The notes: generated from the letters alone by a model not told the origin. 64,000 bases of DNA from Azospirillum melinis (GCF_013340935.1 NZ_WHOS01000003.1:62001-126000), one strand, 5' to 3'. Shown: positions 1 through 9,159, counted from the first letter of the stretch. Numbers and translations: made by a program.

Positions 1-509
1 TCGTCGTCGCGCAGGTCGGCGGCGGTGATCATGCCACCGCGCTGGGCCTGCAGTTCGGCCTCTTCAGCCGAACGGGCGACGTTGACCGTGACCGTGATCG
101 ACACTTCCGGGTGCAGGACGACGCGCAGCTTGAACAGACCCAGGGTCTTGATCGGGGTGTCGATCTGGACCTGCTTGCGGTCGGTCTTGTAGCCGGCGGC
201 GGTCAGCGCGTCGGAGACGTCGCGGGTGGTCACGGAGCCGTACAGGACGCCGGTCTCGGCGGCCTGACGGATCACGACGACCGTCACATTGTCCATCTTG
301 GTCGCGACATGCTCGGCGTCCTTGCGGCGCTCGAGGTTCACGGCCTCAAGGTGGGCCTTCTGCTTCTCGAAGACAGCCAGATTCGCCTTGGTGGCGCGCA
401 TGGCCTTCCGCTGCGGCAGCAGATAGTTGCGGGCGAAGCCGGGACGCACATTGACGACCTGGCCCATCTGGCCGAGCTTCTCGACCCGCTCCAGCAGAAT
501 AACTTCCAT
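1..509 (-). CDS. rplI: 50S ribosomal protein L9 (C-terminus cut by window edge)
   Basis: L9 binds 23S rRNA near the base of the L1 stalk in the large ribosomal subunit. The protein opens [19 protein letters not shown] and continues with the GFARNYLLP segment, both typical of the L9 N-terminal domain; the long helix and the start of the C-terminal domain follow. About 169 codons are visible, and the stop lies beyond position 1. An AGGAGG ribosome site sits 7 bases before the ATG. The ATG shares one base with the TGA of the upstream membrane-protein gene, which suggests translational coupling. It is the last visible gene of the rpsF-rpsR-DUF2232-rplI operon. Confidence 0.97.
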   Translation of the reverse strand, partial: MEVILLERVEKLGQMGQVVNVRPGFARNYLLPQRKAMRATKANLAVFEKQKAHLEAVNLERRKDAEHVATKMDNVTVVVIRQAAETGVLYGSVTTRDVSDALTAAGYKTDRKQVQIDTPIKTLGLFKLRVVLHPEVSITVTVNVARSAEEAELQAQRGGMITAADLRDD

Positions 510-1468
510 CACTCGTCCTCCTGACCGGGGGCCGCGGGGGAAAACCGGCGGCGCAGCCCGATCCATTGCTCGATCATGCCCAGGCCGACCAAAAGCAGGA
601 TCGGCCACCCGAAGAGAAACAGCATCATGTAGAAGCCAACCAGGATCAGCGTTCGCGCCGATTTGCTGCTGGCAAACACATGAACCACCGAAAGCCCGGC
701 GAAGGCGAACGGGATTGCCAGGATCAGGGCCAGATTGACCGCCAGGAACCCGACGGTTCCCGGTACGGCCGATGCCGCCGCGACCGACACCGCGAACAGC
801 GGCGCCAACCAGCTCGGCAGCTCCAGCTCGGCCAGACGCATGGCAGGGCGCCGGTTGCGGCCGAACCGCATCAGCGCCCCCTGCGCCAGCACCGCGTTGA
901 CGATCGTCATGACAAGCCATGAGACCGCAACCAGTCCCGGCAGGACGGCCGCCACCCAGAATGCCTCGGGATCCGGGGCCGGCTGGCCCTGCGAGCGGAA
1001 CGCCGGCTCGACAACTCGGGCCAGGGTTTGCCGCATCAGCCCTTCCAACCCACCGGGCTGGTCGAGCGTCAGGATCACCGCGGCGAGCAGCGCCGCCACG
1101 CCCATCCCGGTCAGGCCCATCAGGACCCGGCCGGGCGGATACCATTCAAGGGAACCATCCTCCCGCGAGCGGGCCAGCAGCGACTGCCGAACCACCAGGA
1201 TCGCCGGGGCAGCCCCGGTCACCAGGTAGGACAGCGCCACCAGCATGCTGCCGGAGGTGCCCAGCAGCACCGCGGCGGCGCCGGCCAGACCGGCCAGTGC
1301 CACCACTGGAGCCCCCAGCCACAGTCCCGTCAGGAACAGGGGCAGGGGGGCCAGATAGCCCAGGATCAGCGCGCCCATCCCACCGAACGTAACCGACAGG
1401 TAGAAGAACGCGCTCGCCAGACCGCCGCCGACGGCGACCACCAGCGGAACGGCCGGACCCAAGGCCAT
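509..1468 (-). CDS. DUF2232 family polytopic membrane protein
   Basis: This is a predicted inner-membrane protein of 319 residues with about eight hydrophobic segments (for example [19 protein letters not shown] near the N-terminus and [19 protein letters not shown] near the C-terminus). The family (DUF2232, YybS-like) has no firmly established role, but alphaproteobacteria commonly carry it between rpsR and rplI. I chose the ATG at 1468 because AAGGGG lies 6 bases upstream; a GTG at 1492 would add 8 residues and has no ribosome site. Its stop overlaps the rplI start by one base, so it is very probably cotranscribed with the ribosomal genes. Confidence 0.85.
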   Translation of the reverse strand: MALGPAVPLVVAVGGGLASAFFYLSVTFGGMGALILGYLAPLPLFLTGLWLGAPVVALAGLAGAAAVLLGTSGSMLVALSYLVTGAAPAILVVRQSLLARSREDGSLEWYPPGRVLMGLTGMGVAALLAAVILTLDQPGGLEGLMRQTLARVVEPAFRSQGQPAPDPEAFWVAAVLPGLVAVSWLVMTIVNAVLAQGALMRFGRNRRPAMRLAELELPSWLAPLFAVSVAAASAVPGTVGFLAVNLALILAIPFAFAGLSVVHVFASSKSARTLILVGFYMMLFLFGWPILLLVGLGMIEQWIGLRRRFSPAAPGQEDE

Positions 1469-1517
1469 GGAAACCCCTTGAAGAACCTTCACCGAAACAG
1501 TTCGGCCGTTGCCGGGC

Positions 1518-1787
1518 TTACTTCACCACGTAGGGGAGAAGGGCCAGGAAACGGGCGCGCTTGATGGCGCGGGCCAGTTCGCGCTGCTTCTTCGTCGAGA
1601 CCGCGGTGATGCGGCTCGGGACGATCTTCCCGCGCTCGGAGATGAAGCGGGACAGCAGCTTGACGTCCTTGTAGTCGATCGCCGGAGCGTTCGCGCCCGA
1701 GAACGGGCAGGTCTTGCGGCGACGGAAGAACGGGCGGCGAGCGCCGCCGGTGCGGGCCGGAGCGCCCGTGGTCTGCTTGTCGGACAT
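1518..1787 (-). CDS. rpsR: 30S ribosomal protein S18
   Basis: S18 is a small-subunit protein that pairs with S6 on the 30S platform. The 89-residue product has the family's basic N-terminus, the RRKTCPFSG motif, [19 protein letters not shown] and the C-terminal [21 protein letters not shown]. Its ATG directly abuts the TAA of rpsF (TAAATG), and the ribosome site GGGGAG lies inside the end of rpsF. This supports cotranslation with rpsF. Confidence 0.98.
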   Translation of the reverse strand: MSDKQTTGAPARTGGARRPFFRRRKTCPFSGANAPAIDYKDVKLLSRFISERGKIVPSRITAVSTKKQRELARAIKRARFLALLPYVVK

Positions 1788-2228
1788 TTACGCGGTCTCC
1801 CCTTCGGCGGCGGCAACGTTTTCCTGGCGACGCGGCGGACGCGGGCCACGGTCGTCGAAGCGACGCGGACCACGATCGCCACGCTCGCCGCGCTCACCAC
1901 GCTCGTTGCGGCTCTGCATCATCGCCGACGGGTTGGCGTCGAGCTCGTCGACACGCACGGTCATGAAGCGCAGCACGTCTTCGCTGATGCTCATGTTCCG
2001 CTCCATCTCGGCGACGGCGGCGGCCGGCGCGTCGATGTTGAAGAGGGTGTAGTGACCCTTGCGGTTCTTCTTGATCTTGTAGGTGAGGGTCTTCAGACCC
2101 CAGTATTCGCTCTTGGCGATCGTGCCGCCGTTGTCGCGAACGATCTGGGCGAACTGCTCAGAGAGCTGCTCGGCCTGGGCGGCCGAAATGTCCTGGCGCG
2201 CGATCAGCACGCACTCGTAAAGTGCCAT
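1788..2228 (-). CDS. rpsF: 30S ribosomal protein S6 with long Arg/Gly-rich tail
   Basis: S6 binds 16S rRNA together with S18. The product is 146 residues: [15 protein letters not shown], then [17 protein letters not shown] and the two-stranded core ending near [14 protein letters not shown]. About 40 low-complexity residues follow, with [13 protein letters not shown], several PRR units and an acidic end. I chose the ATG at 2228 because GGGGAG precedes it and S6 proteins start MALYE or similar; an ATG at 2240 has no ribosome site. It is the first gene of the ribosomal operon. Tails of variable length are known in S6, but this Arg-Gly-Glu repeat is notable. Confidence 0.97.
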   Translation of the reverse strand: MALYECVLIARQDISAAQAEQLSEQFAQIVRDNGGTIAKSEYWGLKTLTYKIKKNRKGHYTLFNIDAPAAAVAEMERNMSISEDVLRFMTVRVDELDANPSAMMQSRNERGERGERGDRGPRRFDDRGPRPPRRQENVAAAEGETA

Positions 2229-2342
2229 TGCACTCCCCATGGCTGTTCATGGTCCGGCGCTGCGCCCCATCCCTCATGGATCGGATCAGCCGCCCGGGCC
2301 TAGCCGACGGCGGACCGGCGGCAAGGAGTTATGAAGCGGCGC

Positions 2343-2370
2343 AGTATGCACAGGCCGGCGGTGGTAGCAA
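2343..2370 (-). promoter_or_regulatory. Candidate sigma-70 promoter of the rpsF operon
   Basis: On the minus strand a TTGCTA box (2365-2370) and a CATACT box (2343-2348) are separated by 16 bases. They lie about 115 bases upstream of the rpsF start. The match is moderate and unverified. Confidence 0.35.
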
Positions 2371-2419
2371 GTGGAAAACCTCCCCACCTTTTGGGAAATC
2401 TATCTCGGCCATAGGGTGT

Positions 2420-2461
2420 TGTCCGGATGAACGGCGGTGCTGCCCGGACGAACACCGCTGC
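2420..2461. repeat. Imperfect 21-base tandem repeat
   Basis: Two adjacent 21-base units (2420-2440 and 2441-2461) share 16 of 21 positions, with a CCGGAYGAAC core. The repeat is noncoding and lies between the rpsF promoter region and the acyltransferase start. Function unknown. Confidence 0.6.
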
Positions 2462-2655
2462 GCATCCAAGGGGTGGGCTGGGTAGGGGTGGGGCAAGGGT
2501 GGATATCGCGCGGGATACGGTCCGGCGCATTTGACCGAAGTGCAATACACCGCCCCAGGCGCCATGTTGCGACTGCCGTTCCCGGCGGAGCTATGGGTCG
2601 ATTAAGCCCCTGCATGCTCCGCCGGCGGCATGACAGCCCGGTGCCTGGAGTAGCC

Positions 2656-3642
2656 ATGCGCAAGAACATGTTGCCGTACCATGTCGTGGAACTGAGAGGG
2701 TTGGCCTGCATCCTGCTGGTCGCCTATCACGTGGTCGGCATTCCCGGATCCGGAATGCAGGTGGCGGAGGGGTCGATCTACCGCTACGCCACCGACAGCT
2801 TCGAGCTGATCCGTATGCCGCTCTTCACCTTCATCTCGGGGCTGGTCTATGCCCTGAACCCGGCCCGGAGCGACCGGCTGAAGACCTTCTTCGTCAAGAA
2901 GCTTCGCCGCCTGGGCTTCCCGTTCCTGGTGGTGTCCGCCATCTTCTATTTCCTGCAGACGCATGCGCCGGGGGCGAACGGAAGCTTCGTCCCCGAGTCG
3001 ATGTGGCGGATCTACGTCTATCCCTATGCCCATTTCTGGTATTTGCAGGCGCTTTTCCTGATCTTCTCCGTCGTGGCGCTGCTCGACGCGCTCCATGCCA
3101 TGGACAGGCCGGGCGGATTCCTGCTGGCAATGGCCGCAGCGGTGGTGGCCTGCCTGACGGTCCATGTCGAATCGAACATCCTCTCGATCAACGAGGCCTG
3201 CTTCCTGTTGCCGCACTTCCTGTTCGGGGTGGGCGTCACCCGGTTCCGGGCGATGGTTCCTCGGCGGACGATGCAGGCGGCGGCCGGTGCTGCACTCGCC
3301 CTCGGTGTCGCGCTTCATCAGGCATCGCTGTGGGGGTATCTGCCCCATTTCGGCTGGAACAGCAGCGTTGCCCTGCTGTGCGGCATGGGCGGAGCGGTGA
3401 CCCTGCTGCATGCCATGCCGTCGAGCAGGATTTTCCGGACCGTCGGCGCCTCTTCCTATGCGATCTACCTGCATCATGCCCTGTTCGCCGCCGGCACGCG
3501 CGTGGTGCTGCACCATGTGGATGCCTCGGACGGCGTGATTTTCTGGGGGGCTCTGCTTTCCGGCCTGATCGGTCCGATGGTGCTGGAGATGCTGGCGCAG
3601 TTCCGGCCGTGGACCAGGGTGGCGCTGATGGGCAAGGCATGA
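2656..3642 (+). CDS. Membrane acyltransferase (acyltransferase 3 family)
   Basis: This is a polytopic membrane protein of 328 residues, similar in layout to acyltransferase-3/OpgC-type enzymes that O-acylate sugars or polysaccharides at the cytoplasmic membrane. Near the N-terminus it has ELRGLACILLVAYHV, with the conserved Arg and the His of the family. Then come repeated hydrophobic segments (about ten), FISGLVYALNP, a Trp-Tyr-Leu-Gln motif around residue 125 and YAIYLHHALFA near the C-terminus. I chose the ATG at 2656 because GGAG lies 5 bases upstream. It stands alone between the ribosomal operon and fabD, so its substrate cannot be inferred from neighbours. Confidence 0.85.
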   Translation: MRKNMLPYHVVELRGLACILLVAYHVVGIPGSGMQVAEGSIYRYATDSFELIRMPLFTFISGLVYALNPARSDRLKTFFVKKLRRLGFPFLVVSAIFYFLQTHAPGANGSFVPESMWRIYVYPYAHFWYLQALFLIFSVVALLDALHAMDRPGGFLLAMAAAVVACLTVHVESNILSINEACFLLPHFLFGVGVTRFRAMVPRRTMQAAAGAALALGVALHQASLWGYLPHFGWNSSVALLCGMGGAVTLLHAMPSSRIFRTVGASSYAIYLHHALFAAGTRVVLHHVDASDGVIFWGALLSGLIGPMVLEMLAQFRPWTRVALMGKA

Positions 3643-3706
3643 CCGCAGGCCTTTGATTTGCACTGCGGCAAACGGTGCAAGACCCGGTGAGCGGCACCTT
3701 TGTGCG

Positions 3707-3749
3707 AGCCCACGAACAACCCCTTCGGACTGGCGGTTTTTCGTGGGCT
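3707..3749 (+). terminator. Possible terminator after the acyltransferase gene
   Basis: A perfect 10-base inverted repeat, AGCCCACGAA (3707-3716) and TTCGTGGGCT (3740-3749), encloses a 23-base loop and is followed by TTCTG. The loop is long and the T tract poor, so this may be an inefficient or Rho-assisted terminator. Confidence 0.4.
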
Positions 3750-3808
3750 TTCTGCCTCAATACGTGGCGTTTTATCGCGCCATTGTCGCTTTGGTCATCG
3801 CGCGTCGC

Positions 3809-3836
3809 TTGACTTGCTCAAAAGTGAGGGTATGAC
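3809..3836 (+). promoter_or_regulatory. Candidate sigma-70 promoter of the fab cluster
   Basis: TTGACT (3809-3814) and TATGAC (3831-3836) are 16 bases apart, about 65 bases before the fabD start. This is the best promoter-like pair in the gap upstream of fabD. Confidence 0.45.
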
Positions 3837-3899
3837 TGTCGCCCAATCCATGGTGCCGCCGCAGGGGCGGGGCGCATTCATCCAGGGTTTCACCGAAGC

Positions 3900-4841
3900 A
3901 TGACCAGGGCGTTCGTCTTTCCGGGGCAGGGCAGCCAGGCCGTCGGCATGGGCCGCGAACTCGCCGAGGCGTTCGAAGTCGCTCGTCACACCTTTGAAGA
4001 GGTGGACGATGCGCTGAACCAGCGGCTGTCGCGCCTGATGGTCGAGGGCCCCGAGGCCGATCTGACCCTGACCGAAAACGCCCAGCCCGCCCTGATGGCG
4101 GTCAGCGTCGCGGTGATGCGGGTGCTGGCGAGCGAGGGCGGTGTCGATCTGTCCAGGCATGCCACCTTCGTTGCCGGCCATTCGCTGGGCGAGTATTCGG
4201 CGCTGTGCGCTGCCGGAGCCTTCTCGCTGGGCGATACCGCGCGTCTGCTGAAGCTGCGCGGCCAGGCGATGCAGAAGGCCGTTCCGGTCGGCAAGGGCGC
4301 CATGGCGGCCCTGCTGGGCGCCGATCTGGACCAGGCGCAGGCGATTGCCGCCGACGCGGCGCAGGGCGAAGTGTGCAGCATCGCCAACGACAATTCGGTC
4401 GGGCAGGTGGTGATCTCCGGCAGTGCCGATGCCATCGACCGTGCCATCGCGCTGGCGGCGGAACGCGGCCTGAAGCGCTCCGTGCGCCTGCCGGTGTCCG
4501 CTCCCTTCCATTGCTCGCTGATGCAGCCGGCCGCCGACGCCATGGCGGAGGCTCTGGCGAACGTCACGATTTCCGCGCCGGTGGTTCCGGTGGTTGCCAA
4601 CGTCACCGCTTTGGCGGTGTCCGATCCCAACGCCATCCGCCGTCTGCTGGTCGAGCAGGTGACCGGCATGGTCCGCTGGCGCGAATGCGTGCTCTATATG
4701 AAGGAGCAGGGCGTCGAACGGCTGGTCGAGGTCGGATCGGGCAAGGTGCTCGCCGGGCTGACCAAGCGCATCGACAAGGACATGGCGGCGGTGTCGGTCG
4801 GCACCCCGGCCGATGTCGAGTCGTTCCTGAAAACCCTGTGA
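3900..4841 (+). CDS. fabD: Malonyl-CoA:ACP transacylase
   Basis: FabD moves the malonyl group from CoA to acyl carrier protein, giving malonyl-ACP for fatty-acid elongation in the cytoplasm. The 313-residue protein opens RAFVFPGQGSQAVGMG, carries the nucleophile Ser95 in GHSLGEYSAL, the catalytic His204 in SAPFHCSLM and the conserved Gln of the oxyanion loop in FPGQGSQ. Length and motifs match the family throughout. It heads the fabD-fabG-acpP-fabF cluster on the same strand, downstream of a candidate promoter. No fabH or plsX is adjacent. Confidence 0.98.
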   Translation: MTRAFVFPGQGSQAVGMGRELAEAFEVARHTFEEVDDALNQRLSRLMVEGPEADLTLTENAQPALMAVSVAVMRVLASEGGVDLSRHATFVAGHSLGEYSALCAAGAFSLGDTARLLKLRGQAMQKAVPVGKGAMAALLGADLDQAQAIAADAAQGEVCSIANDNSVGQVVISGSADAIDRAIALAAERGLKRSVRLPVSAPFHCSLMQPAADAMAEALANVTISAPVVPVVANVTALAVSDPNAIRRLLVEQVTGMVRWRECVLYMKEQGVERLVEVGSGKVLAGLTKRIDKDMAAVSVGTPADVESFLKTL

Positions 4842-4882
4842 TTGTATCAGTACCCTGATAAATCAGCGTCATGAGGCCATCC

Positions 4883-5620
4883 ATGTTTGACCTGACCGGC
4901 AAGTCGGCCCTCGTCACCGGCGCGTCCGGCGGCATCGGCGCGTCGATCGCCCGTGCTCTGCACGTCCAGGGCGCTGCCGTCGCGCTGTCCGGCACCCGCG
5001 TCGCCCCGCTGGAGGCCCTGGCCGCCGAGTTGGGCGAGCGTGCCTTCGTCGTGCCCGGGAACCTGTCGGAGGCCGCCGCCACCGAACAGCTGTTCAAGGA
5101 CGCCGAGGCGGCGCTGGGCAAGATCGACATTCTCGTCAACAATGCCGGCCTGACCCGCGACCAGATCGCCATGCGCCTGAAGGACGAGGACTGGCAGTCG
5201 GTCATCGACGTGAACCTGACGGCGGCTTTCCGCCTGTCGCGGGCCGCCATGCGCGGCATGATGAAGCGCCGCTGGGGCCGCATCATCAACATCACCTCGA
5301 TCGTCGGCGTCACCGGCAACGCGGGGCAGGCGAACTACGCCGCCTCCAAGGCCGGCCTGATCGGCATGTCGAAGTCGCTGGCGGCCGAACTGGGCTCGCG
5401 CAGCATCACCGTCAATTGCGTCGCGCCGGGCTTCATCGCCACGGCAATGACCGACGCGCTGAACGAAGAGCAGAAGCAGAAGCTGCTCCCGTCTATCCCG
5501 GCCGGCCGCATGGGCCAGTCGGATGAGATCGCCGCCGGGGTCGTGTACCTCGCGAGCGAGGAGGCCGCCTACGTCACTGGCCAGACGCTGCATATCAACG
5601 GCGGCATGGCTATGATCTGA
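4883..5620 (+). CDS. fabG: 3-oxoacyl-ACP reductase
   Basis: FabG reduces 3-oxoacyl-ACP with NADPH in each elongation cycle. The product (245 residues) has the Rossmann motif TGASGGIG at 12-19, NNAG at 86-89 and the catalytic residues Ser139, Tyr152 and Lys156 in INITSIVG and NYAASKAG. The C-terminus has the usual HINGGMAMI ending. I chose the ATG at 4883 because GAGG lies 6 bases upstream and MFDLTGK is the usual start; an in-frame ATG at 4871 would add four residues. It is 41 bases downstream of fabD and probably in the same transcript. Confidence 0.97.
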   Translation: MFDLTGKSALVTGASGGIGASIARALHVQGAAVALSGTRVAPLEALAAELGERAFVVPGNLSEAAATEQLFKDAEAALGKIDILVNNAGLTRDQIAMRLKDEDWQSVIDVNLTAAFRLSRAAMRGMMKRRWGRIINITSIVGVTGNAGQANYAASKAGLIGMSKSLAAELGSRSITVNCVAPGFIATAMTDALNEEQKQKLLPSIPAGRMGQSDEIAAGVVYLASEEAAYVTGQTLHINGGMAMI

Positions 5621-5808
5621 TGAGGATCAGACGGGGCGGCATCGCCACGTGTGAAGAACGGCGCCAACCAGGCTCGCTCGCGGGTGCTGGTCAAGGCTGC
5701 TGAAATGTGTTATCGGACGGGGCTTTTCGCGGCAGGACGGCACGTTCTTCGCGTGTTGCTCCGACCGGATTATCCCGAGCGGTTTCAAGGATTGGAAGGT
5801 CTTAAAAG

Positions 5809-6048
5809 ATGAGCGACATCGCCGAGCGCGTGAAGAAGATCGTTGTGGACCACCTGGGTGTCGAGGAGTCGAAGGTGGTGGAGAACGCCTCCTTCATCGA
5901 CGATCTGGGCGCTGACAGCCTCGACACCGTCGAGCTGGTCATGGCCTTCGAGGAAGAGTTCGGTGTCGAGATCCCGGACGACGCCGCGGAGAAGATCCTG
6001 TCGGTGAAGGACGCCATCGACTTCATCAAGGCCAACGCCGCCGCCTGA
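5809..6048 (+). CDS. acpP: Acyl carrier protein
   Basis: AcpP carries growing acyl chains on a phosphopantetheine arm. This small acidic protein of 79 residues has the attachment site Ser37 in the [12 protein letters not shown] motif and the four-helix pattern of the family. The ribosome site GGAAGG precedes the ATG. It sits between fabG and fabF, with 188 bases before it, so it may have its own promoter, as is common for this very highly expressed gene. Confidence 0.98.
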   Translation: MSDIAERVKKIVVDHLGVEESKVVENASFIDDLGADSLDTVELVMAFEEEFGVEIPDDAAEKILSVKDAIDFIKANAAA

Positions 6049-6175
6049 TCGGGCCGCGGGCATTGAGCCCCCGAGGGCCAGGCAAACCGCATTTGCAACA
6101 CCAGCAGCGCGGGGCCTGGCCGTCGACGACCAGATCGTCGACAGTTTATTCGAGGAAAGGTCAAGGAACAGCCTC

Positions 6176-7438
6176 ATGAGACGTGTCGTCGTCACCGGAC
6201 TCGGTATGGTCACGCCGCTCGGCGTCGGCCACACGCTGAACTGGGAGCGGCTGATTTCCGCAACGTCGGGAATCCGCGGCATCACGGGGTTCGACGCTTC
6301 GGACCTGGCCTCAAAAGTCGCTGGGCAGGTCCCGCGCGGAAACGGTGAGGGCGAGTTCAACGCCGACACCTTCATTCCGCCGAAGGACCAGCGGAAGATG
6401 GATGATTTCATCATCTTCGCCATCGCCGCGGCGCAGGAAGCAATCAAGGATTCGGGTTGGGTTCCCCAGACCGATGAAGAGCGCGAGCGGACCGGCGTCA
6501 TGGTCGGTTCGGGCATCGGCGGTCTTCCGGGCATCGCCGACGGCGCCGTCACCCTGCACGAAAAGGGTCCGCGCCGCCTGTCGCCCTTCTTCATCCCTGC
6601 CTGCCTGATCAATCTGGCCTCCGGCCATATTTCGATCCAGCACGGCTTCAAGGGCCCCAACCATGCGGTCGTCACCGCCTGCTCGACCGGCGCGCACGCC
6701 ATTGGCGACGCTGCCCGTCTGATCATGTGGGACGATGCCGACATCATGGTCGCCGGCGGTACGGAGGCGGCGGTCAGCCGTCTCGGCGTCGGCGGCTTCG
6801 CCGCCATGCGCGCACTGTCCACCAACTTCAACGACACGCCCGAAAAGGCGTCGCGCCCCTATGACAAGGACCGCGACGGCTTCGTCATCGGCGAGGGTGC
6901 CGGTGTCGTCGTGCTGGAGGAACTGGAGCACGCAAAGAAGCGCGGCGCCACCATCTATGCCGAGGTCGTCGGTTACGGCATGTCCGGCGACGCGCACCAC
7001 ATCTCCGCTCCGGCGGAAGACGGTAATGGCGGTTTCCGCGCCATGAAGGCCGCGTTGAAGCGCGCCGGGCTGAACCCGTCCGATATCGATTACGTGAACG
7101 CCCACGGCACTTCGACGCCGCTCGGCGACGAGATCGAGCTGGGGGCGGTGAAACGCCTGTTCGGCGACGCCATGGACAATCTGGCGATGTCCTCCACCAA
7201 GTCGGCCATCGGCCACCTGCTGGGGGCTGCCGGTGCGGTCGAGGCGATCTATTCGATCAAGGCTATCAACCACGGCATCGTGCCGCCCACGCTGAATCTC
7301 GAGAATCCGTCCGAGAGCTGCATGGGCGTCAATCTGGTGCCCAAGGTGGCGCAGGAGCGCCGCGTGCGCGCTGCGCTGTCGAACTCCTTCGGGTTCGGCG
7401 GCACCAATGCCTCGCTGGTGTTCAAGGAATTTGCGTAA
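6176..7438 (+). CDS. fabF: 3-oxoacyl-ACP synthase II
   Basis: FabF condenses malonyl-ACP with acyl-ACP during chain elongation. The 420-residue protein starts MRRVVVTGLGMVTPLG. It carries the nucleophile Cys169 in VVTACSTGAHAI, His310 in VNAHGTSTPLGD, and Lys342 and His347 in TKSAIGHLLGAAGA, followed by SNSFGFGGTNASLVF at the C-terminus. All catalytic residues are present and the length is standard. It follows acpP at 127 bases and precedes mltG. Confidence 0.98.
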   Translation: MRRVVVTGLGMVTPLGVGHTLNWERLISATSGIRGITGFDASDLASKVAGQVPRGNGEGEFNADTFIPPKDQRKMDDFIIFAIAAAQEAIKDSGWVPQTDEERERTGVMVGSGIGGLPGIADGAVTLHEKGPRRLSPFFIPACLINLASGHISIQHGFKGPNHAVVTACSTGAHAIGDAARLIMWDDADIMVAGGTEAAVSRLGVGGFAAMRALSTNFNDTPEKASRPYDKDRDGFVIGEGAGVVVLEELEHAKKRGATIYAEVVGYGMSGDAHHISAPAEDGNGGFRAMKAALKRAGLNPSDIDYVNAHGTSTPLGDEIELGAVKRLFGDAMDNLAMSSTKSAIGHLLGAAGAVEAIYSIKAINHGIVPPTLNLENPSESCMGVNLVPKVAQERRVRAALSNSFGFGGTNASLVFKEFA

Positions 7439-7487
7439 ACGAAGCGCCGCACCCGCGTTGCGGTCTGCAGTCTTCAAGAGGTGAGCG

Positions 7488-8495
7488 ATGGGCTGGGGTC
7501 TCCGGATTTTTGCGGGGACGCTGGTCCTCGCTGTCGGTGCGGCGGGCGGAATCGGCGTCTGGGGCTACCAGCGCTATTCGGCCCCCGGACCGTTGGAGCA
7601 ATCCGAAACGGTCGTCATCCCTCGCGGCAGCGGGTTGGAGGCCATTGCCATCACGCTGGGCGACTCCGGCGTGATCGGTTCGCCGCTGGTGTTCGCCGCC
7701 GCTGCCAAGCTGTCCGGCACCTTCCGTGAATTGAAGGCCGGCGAATACCAGTTCCCCGCGGGAATCAGCATCGAAGGCGTTCTGGAGCAGATGCGCCAGG
7801 GCCGCACCGTCGTGCGTCGCTTCACCGTGCCGGAGGGGCTGACCTCCGCCCAGGTGGTCGCACTGCTCGCACGGGAAACGGGACTGACCGGCGATCTGCC
7901 CAAGCCGCCGAAGGAAGGCTCCCTTCTGCCGGAGACCTACCACTTCGCCTATGGCGACAGTCGCGCCGCTCTGATCGAGCGGATGCAGACGGCGATGACC
8001 CAGGCGCTTGCGGAGGCCTGGAAGAACCGCGACCAGAATTTGCCGTTCGAAACGCCGCAGCAGGCGTTGACACTCGCCTCCATCGTCGAGAAGGAGACCG
8101 GCATCGCTGCAGAGCGGCCGCGGGTGGCGGGGGTTTTCGTCAACCGGTTGGAAGCCGGCATGAAGCTGCAGTCCGATCCGACGGTGATCTATGCGCTGAC
8201 CGATGGCAGCGGCGAGCTGGGGCGGGCCCTGACCCGCAACGACTGGAAGTTCGAGTCGCCCTATAACACCTATGTCGCCACCGGCCTGCCGCCGGGGCCA
8301 ATCGCCAATCCGGGCAAGGCCTCGATCCACGCGGTGATGAAGCCCGAACGGCACGAGTTCCTGTATTTCGTCGCCGACGGCACCGGCGGCCATGTCTTCG
8401 CCAAGTCGCTGGCGGACCACAACCGCAACGTCACAAAATGGCGCGAGGTCCAGCAAGGCCGGCAGCCGGAGCATGGCGAAACGTCATCGGATTGA
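7488..8495 (+). CDS. mltG: Endolytic murein transglycosylase MltG
   Basis: MltG (YceG) cleaves nascent peptidoglycan glycan strands at the inner membrane and is thought to set glycan length. The 335-residue protein has an N-terminal membrane segment (about residues 4-24), a LysM-like region (VVIPRGSGLEAIAITL) and the YceG catalytic domain. The latter includes LTLASIVEKETGIAAERPRVAGV, whose Glu in VEKE is the proposed catalytic residue, and SPYNTYVATGLPPGPIANPG. GAGGTGAGCG precedes the ATG. It lies 49 bases after fabF, a linkage seen in many proteobacteria. Confidence 0.95.
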   Translation: MGWGLRIFAGTLVLAVGAAGGIGVWGYQRYSAPGPLEQSETVVIPRGSGLEAIAITLGDSGVIGSPLVFAAAAKLSGTFRELKAGEYQFPAGISIEGVLEQMRQGRTVVRRFTVPEGLTSAQVVALLARETGLTGDLPKPPKEGSLLPETYHFAYGDSRAALIERMQTAMTQALAEAWKNRDQNLPFETPQQALTLASIVEKETGIAAERPRVAGVFVNRLEAGMKLQSDPTVIYALTDGSGELGRALTRNDWKFESPYNTYVATGLPPGPIANPGKASIHAVMKPERHEFLYFVADGTGGHVFAKSLADHNRNVTKWREVQQGRQPEHGETSSD

Positions 8496-8589
8496 CGGCC
8501 GATAACGATCCGCTTGGTTGCGCGCATTTTAGGAATTCGGCAGTCTTTGCATCGCAGCGAAACTGACCACCATTCCCTGGGGAGATGTA

Positions 8590-8880
8590 ATGAGCGTGGA
8601 TGTCGAACAGCGCATCCGTGATCGCGCCTATGCGATCTGGCTGGAAGAGGGCTGTCCCCATGGCCGCGATGCCGACCATTGGGTCCAGGCCGAACGCGCG
8701 GTCCTGGCCGAAGTGGTTGCCGTTCCCGATCATGCGCCGGTCGTCGCCGTGGTGAAGGCTCCGCGCAAGACCACCAACGCCAAGCCGCGCAGTGTGGTGA
8801 AGCCCGCCGAAGCCGAAGCCGCGCCTGCCGAGCCCCCGAAGGCGCGCAAGCCGCGGATCCGCAAGGCGGTCACCGCCTGA
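8590..8880 (+). CDS. DUF2934 domain small protein
   Basis: This is a 96-residue protein whose first third, IRDRAYAIWLEEGCPHGRDADHW, matches the DUF2934 signature. The rest is a low-complexity Ala, Pro and Lys tail (KAPRKTTNAK and KARKPRIRK) that may contact nucleic acid or membrane. GGGGAG is placed 5 bases before the ATG. The family is common in alphaproteobacteria and has no assigned function. It follows mltG by 94 bases on the same strand. Confidence 0.85.
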   Translation: MSVDVEQRIRDRAYAIWLEEGCPHGRDADHWVQAERAVLAEVVAVPDHAPVVAVVKAPRKTTNAKPRSVVKPAEAEAAPAEPPKARKPRIRKAVTA

Positions 8881-8919
8881 TCTGTCGCGGCCCGACCGGT
8901 CGCAGGATGACTTCCGGGG

Positions 8920-9159
8920 TCAGGCGGCGTTCGAAGCCTGCGGCAGTTGCAGGTTGGAAATGACCATCACCCCGGCGGTCGTGCCGTAGGACTTGCGGGC
9001 GGCGCGCAGAGCGTCCAGCGCCTCCGTAAGGCTTTCCTCGGCGAAGCCCGGAGCCAGCCCGGCCAGTTCCCGCTCCGTCAAATCGATGAAGGCGTCCAGC
9101 AGGCGCGCGTGGATGCGGCTGGCCAGGCGGACTTCATCGGCGACCTTCTGTGCGGGCAT
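8920..9159 (-). CDS. Hypothetical small helical protein
   Basis: I do not recognise this 79-residue protein. It is largely helical by composition, with no membrane segment, and contains a heptad-like stretch (ELAGLAPGFAEESLTEALDALRAARK). An AAGGGAG ribosome site 6 bases before the ATG supports real translation. It converges with the DUF2934 gene (39 bases apart) and lies downstream of the minus-strand chemoreceptor gene. Function unknown. Confidence 0.6.
   Translation of the reverse strand: MPAQKVADEVRLASRIHARLLDAFIDLTERELAGLAPGFAEESLTEALDALRAARKSYGTTAGVMVISNLQLPQASNAA

Larger units (their letters stand above)
2229..2655. other. Divergent intergenic region between rpsF and acyltransferase
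   Basis: This 427-base gap separates the minus-strand ribosomal operon from the plus-strand acyltransferase gene. I see the candidate rpsF promoter, a 21-base imperfect tandem repeat at 2420-2461, and no convincing gene. The acyltransferase promoter is not evident. Confidence 0.6.
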
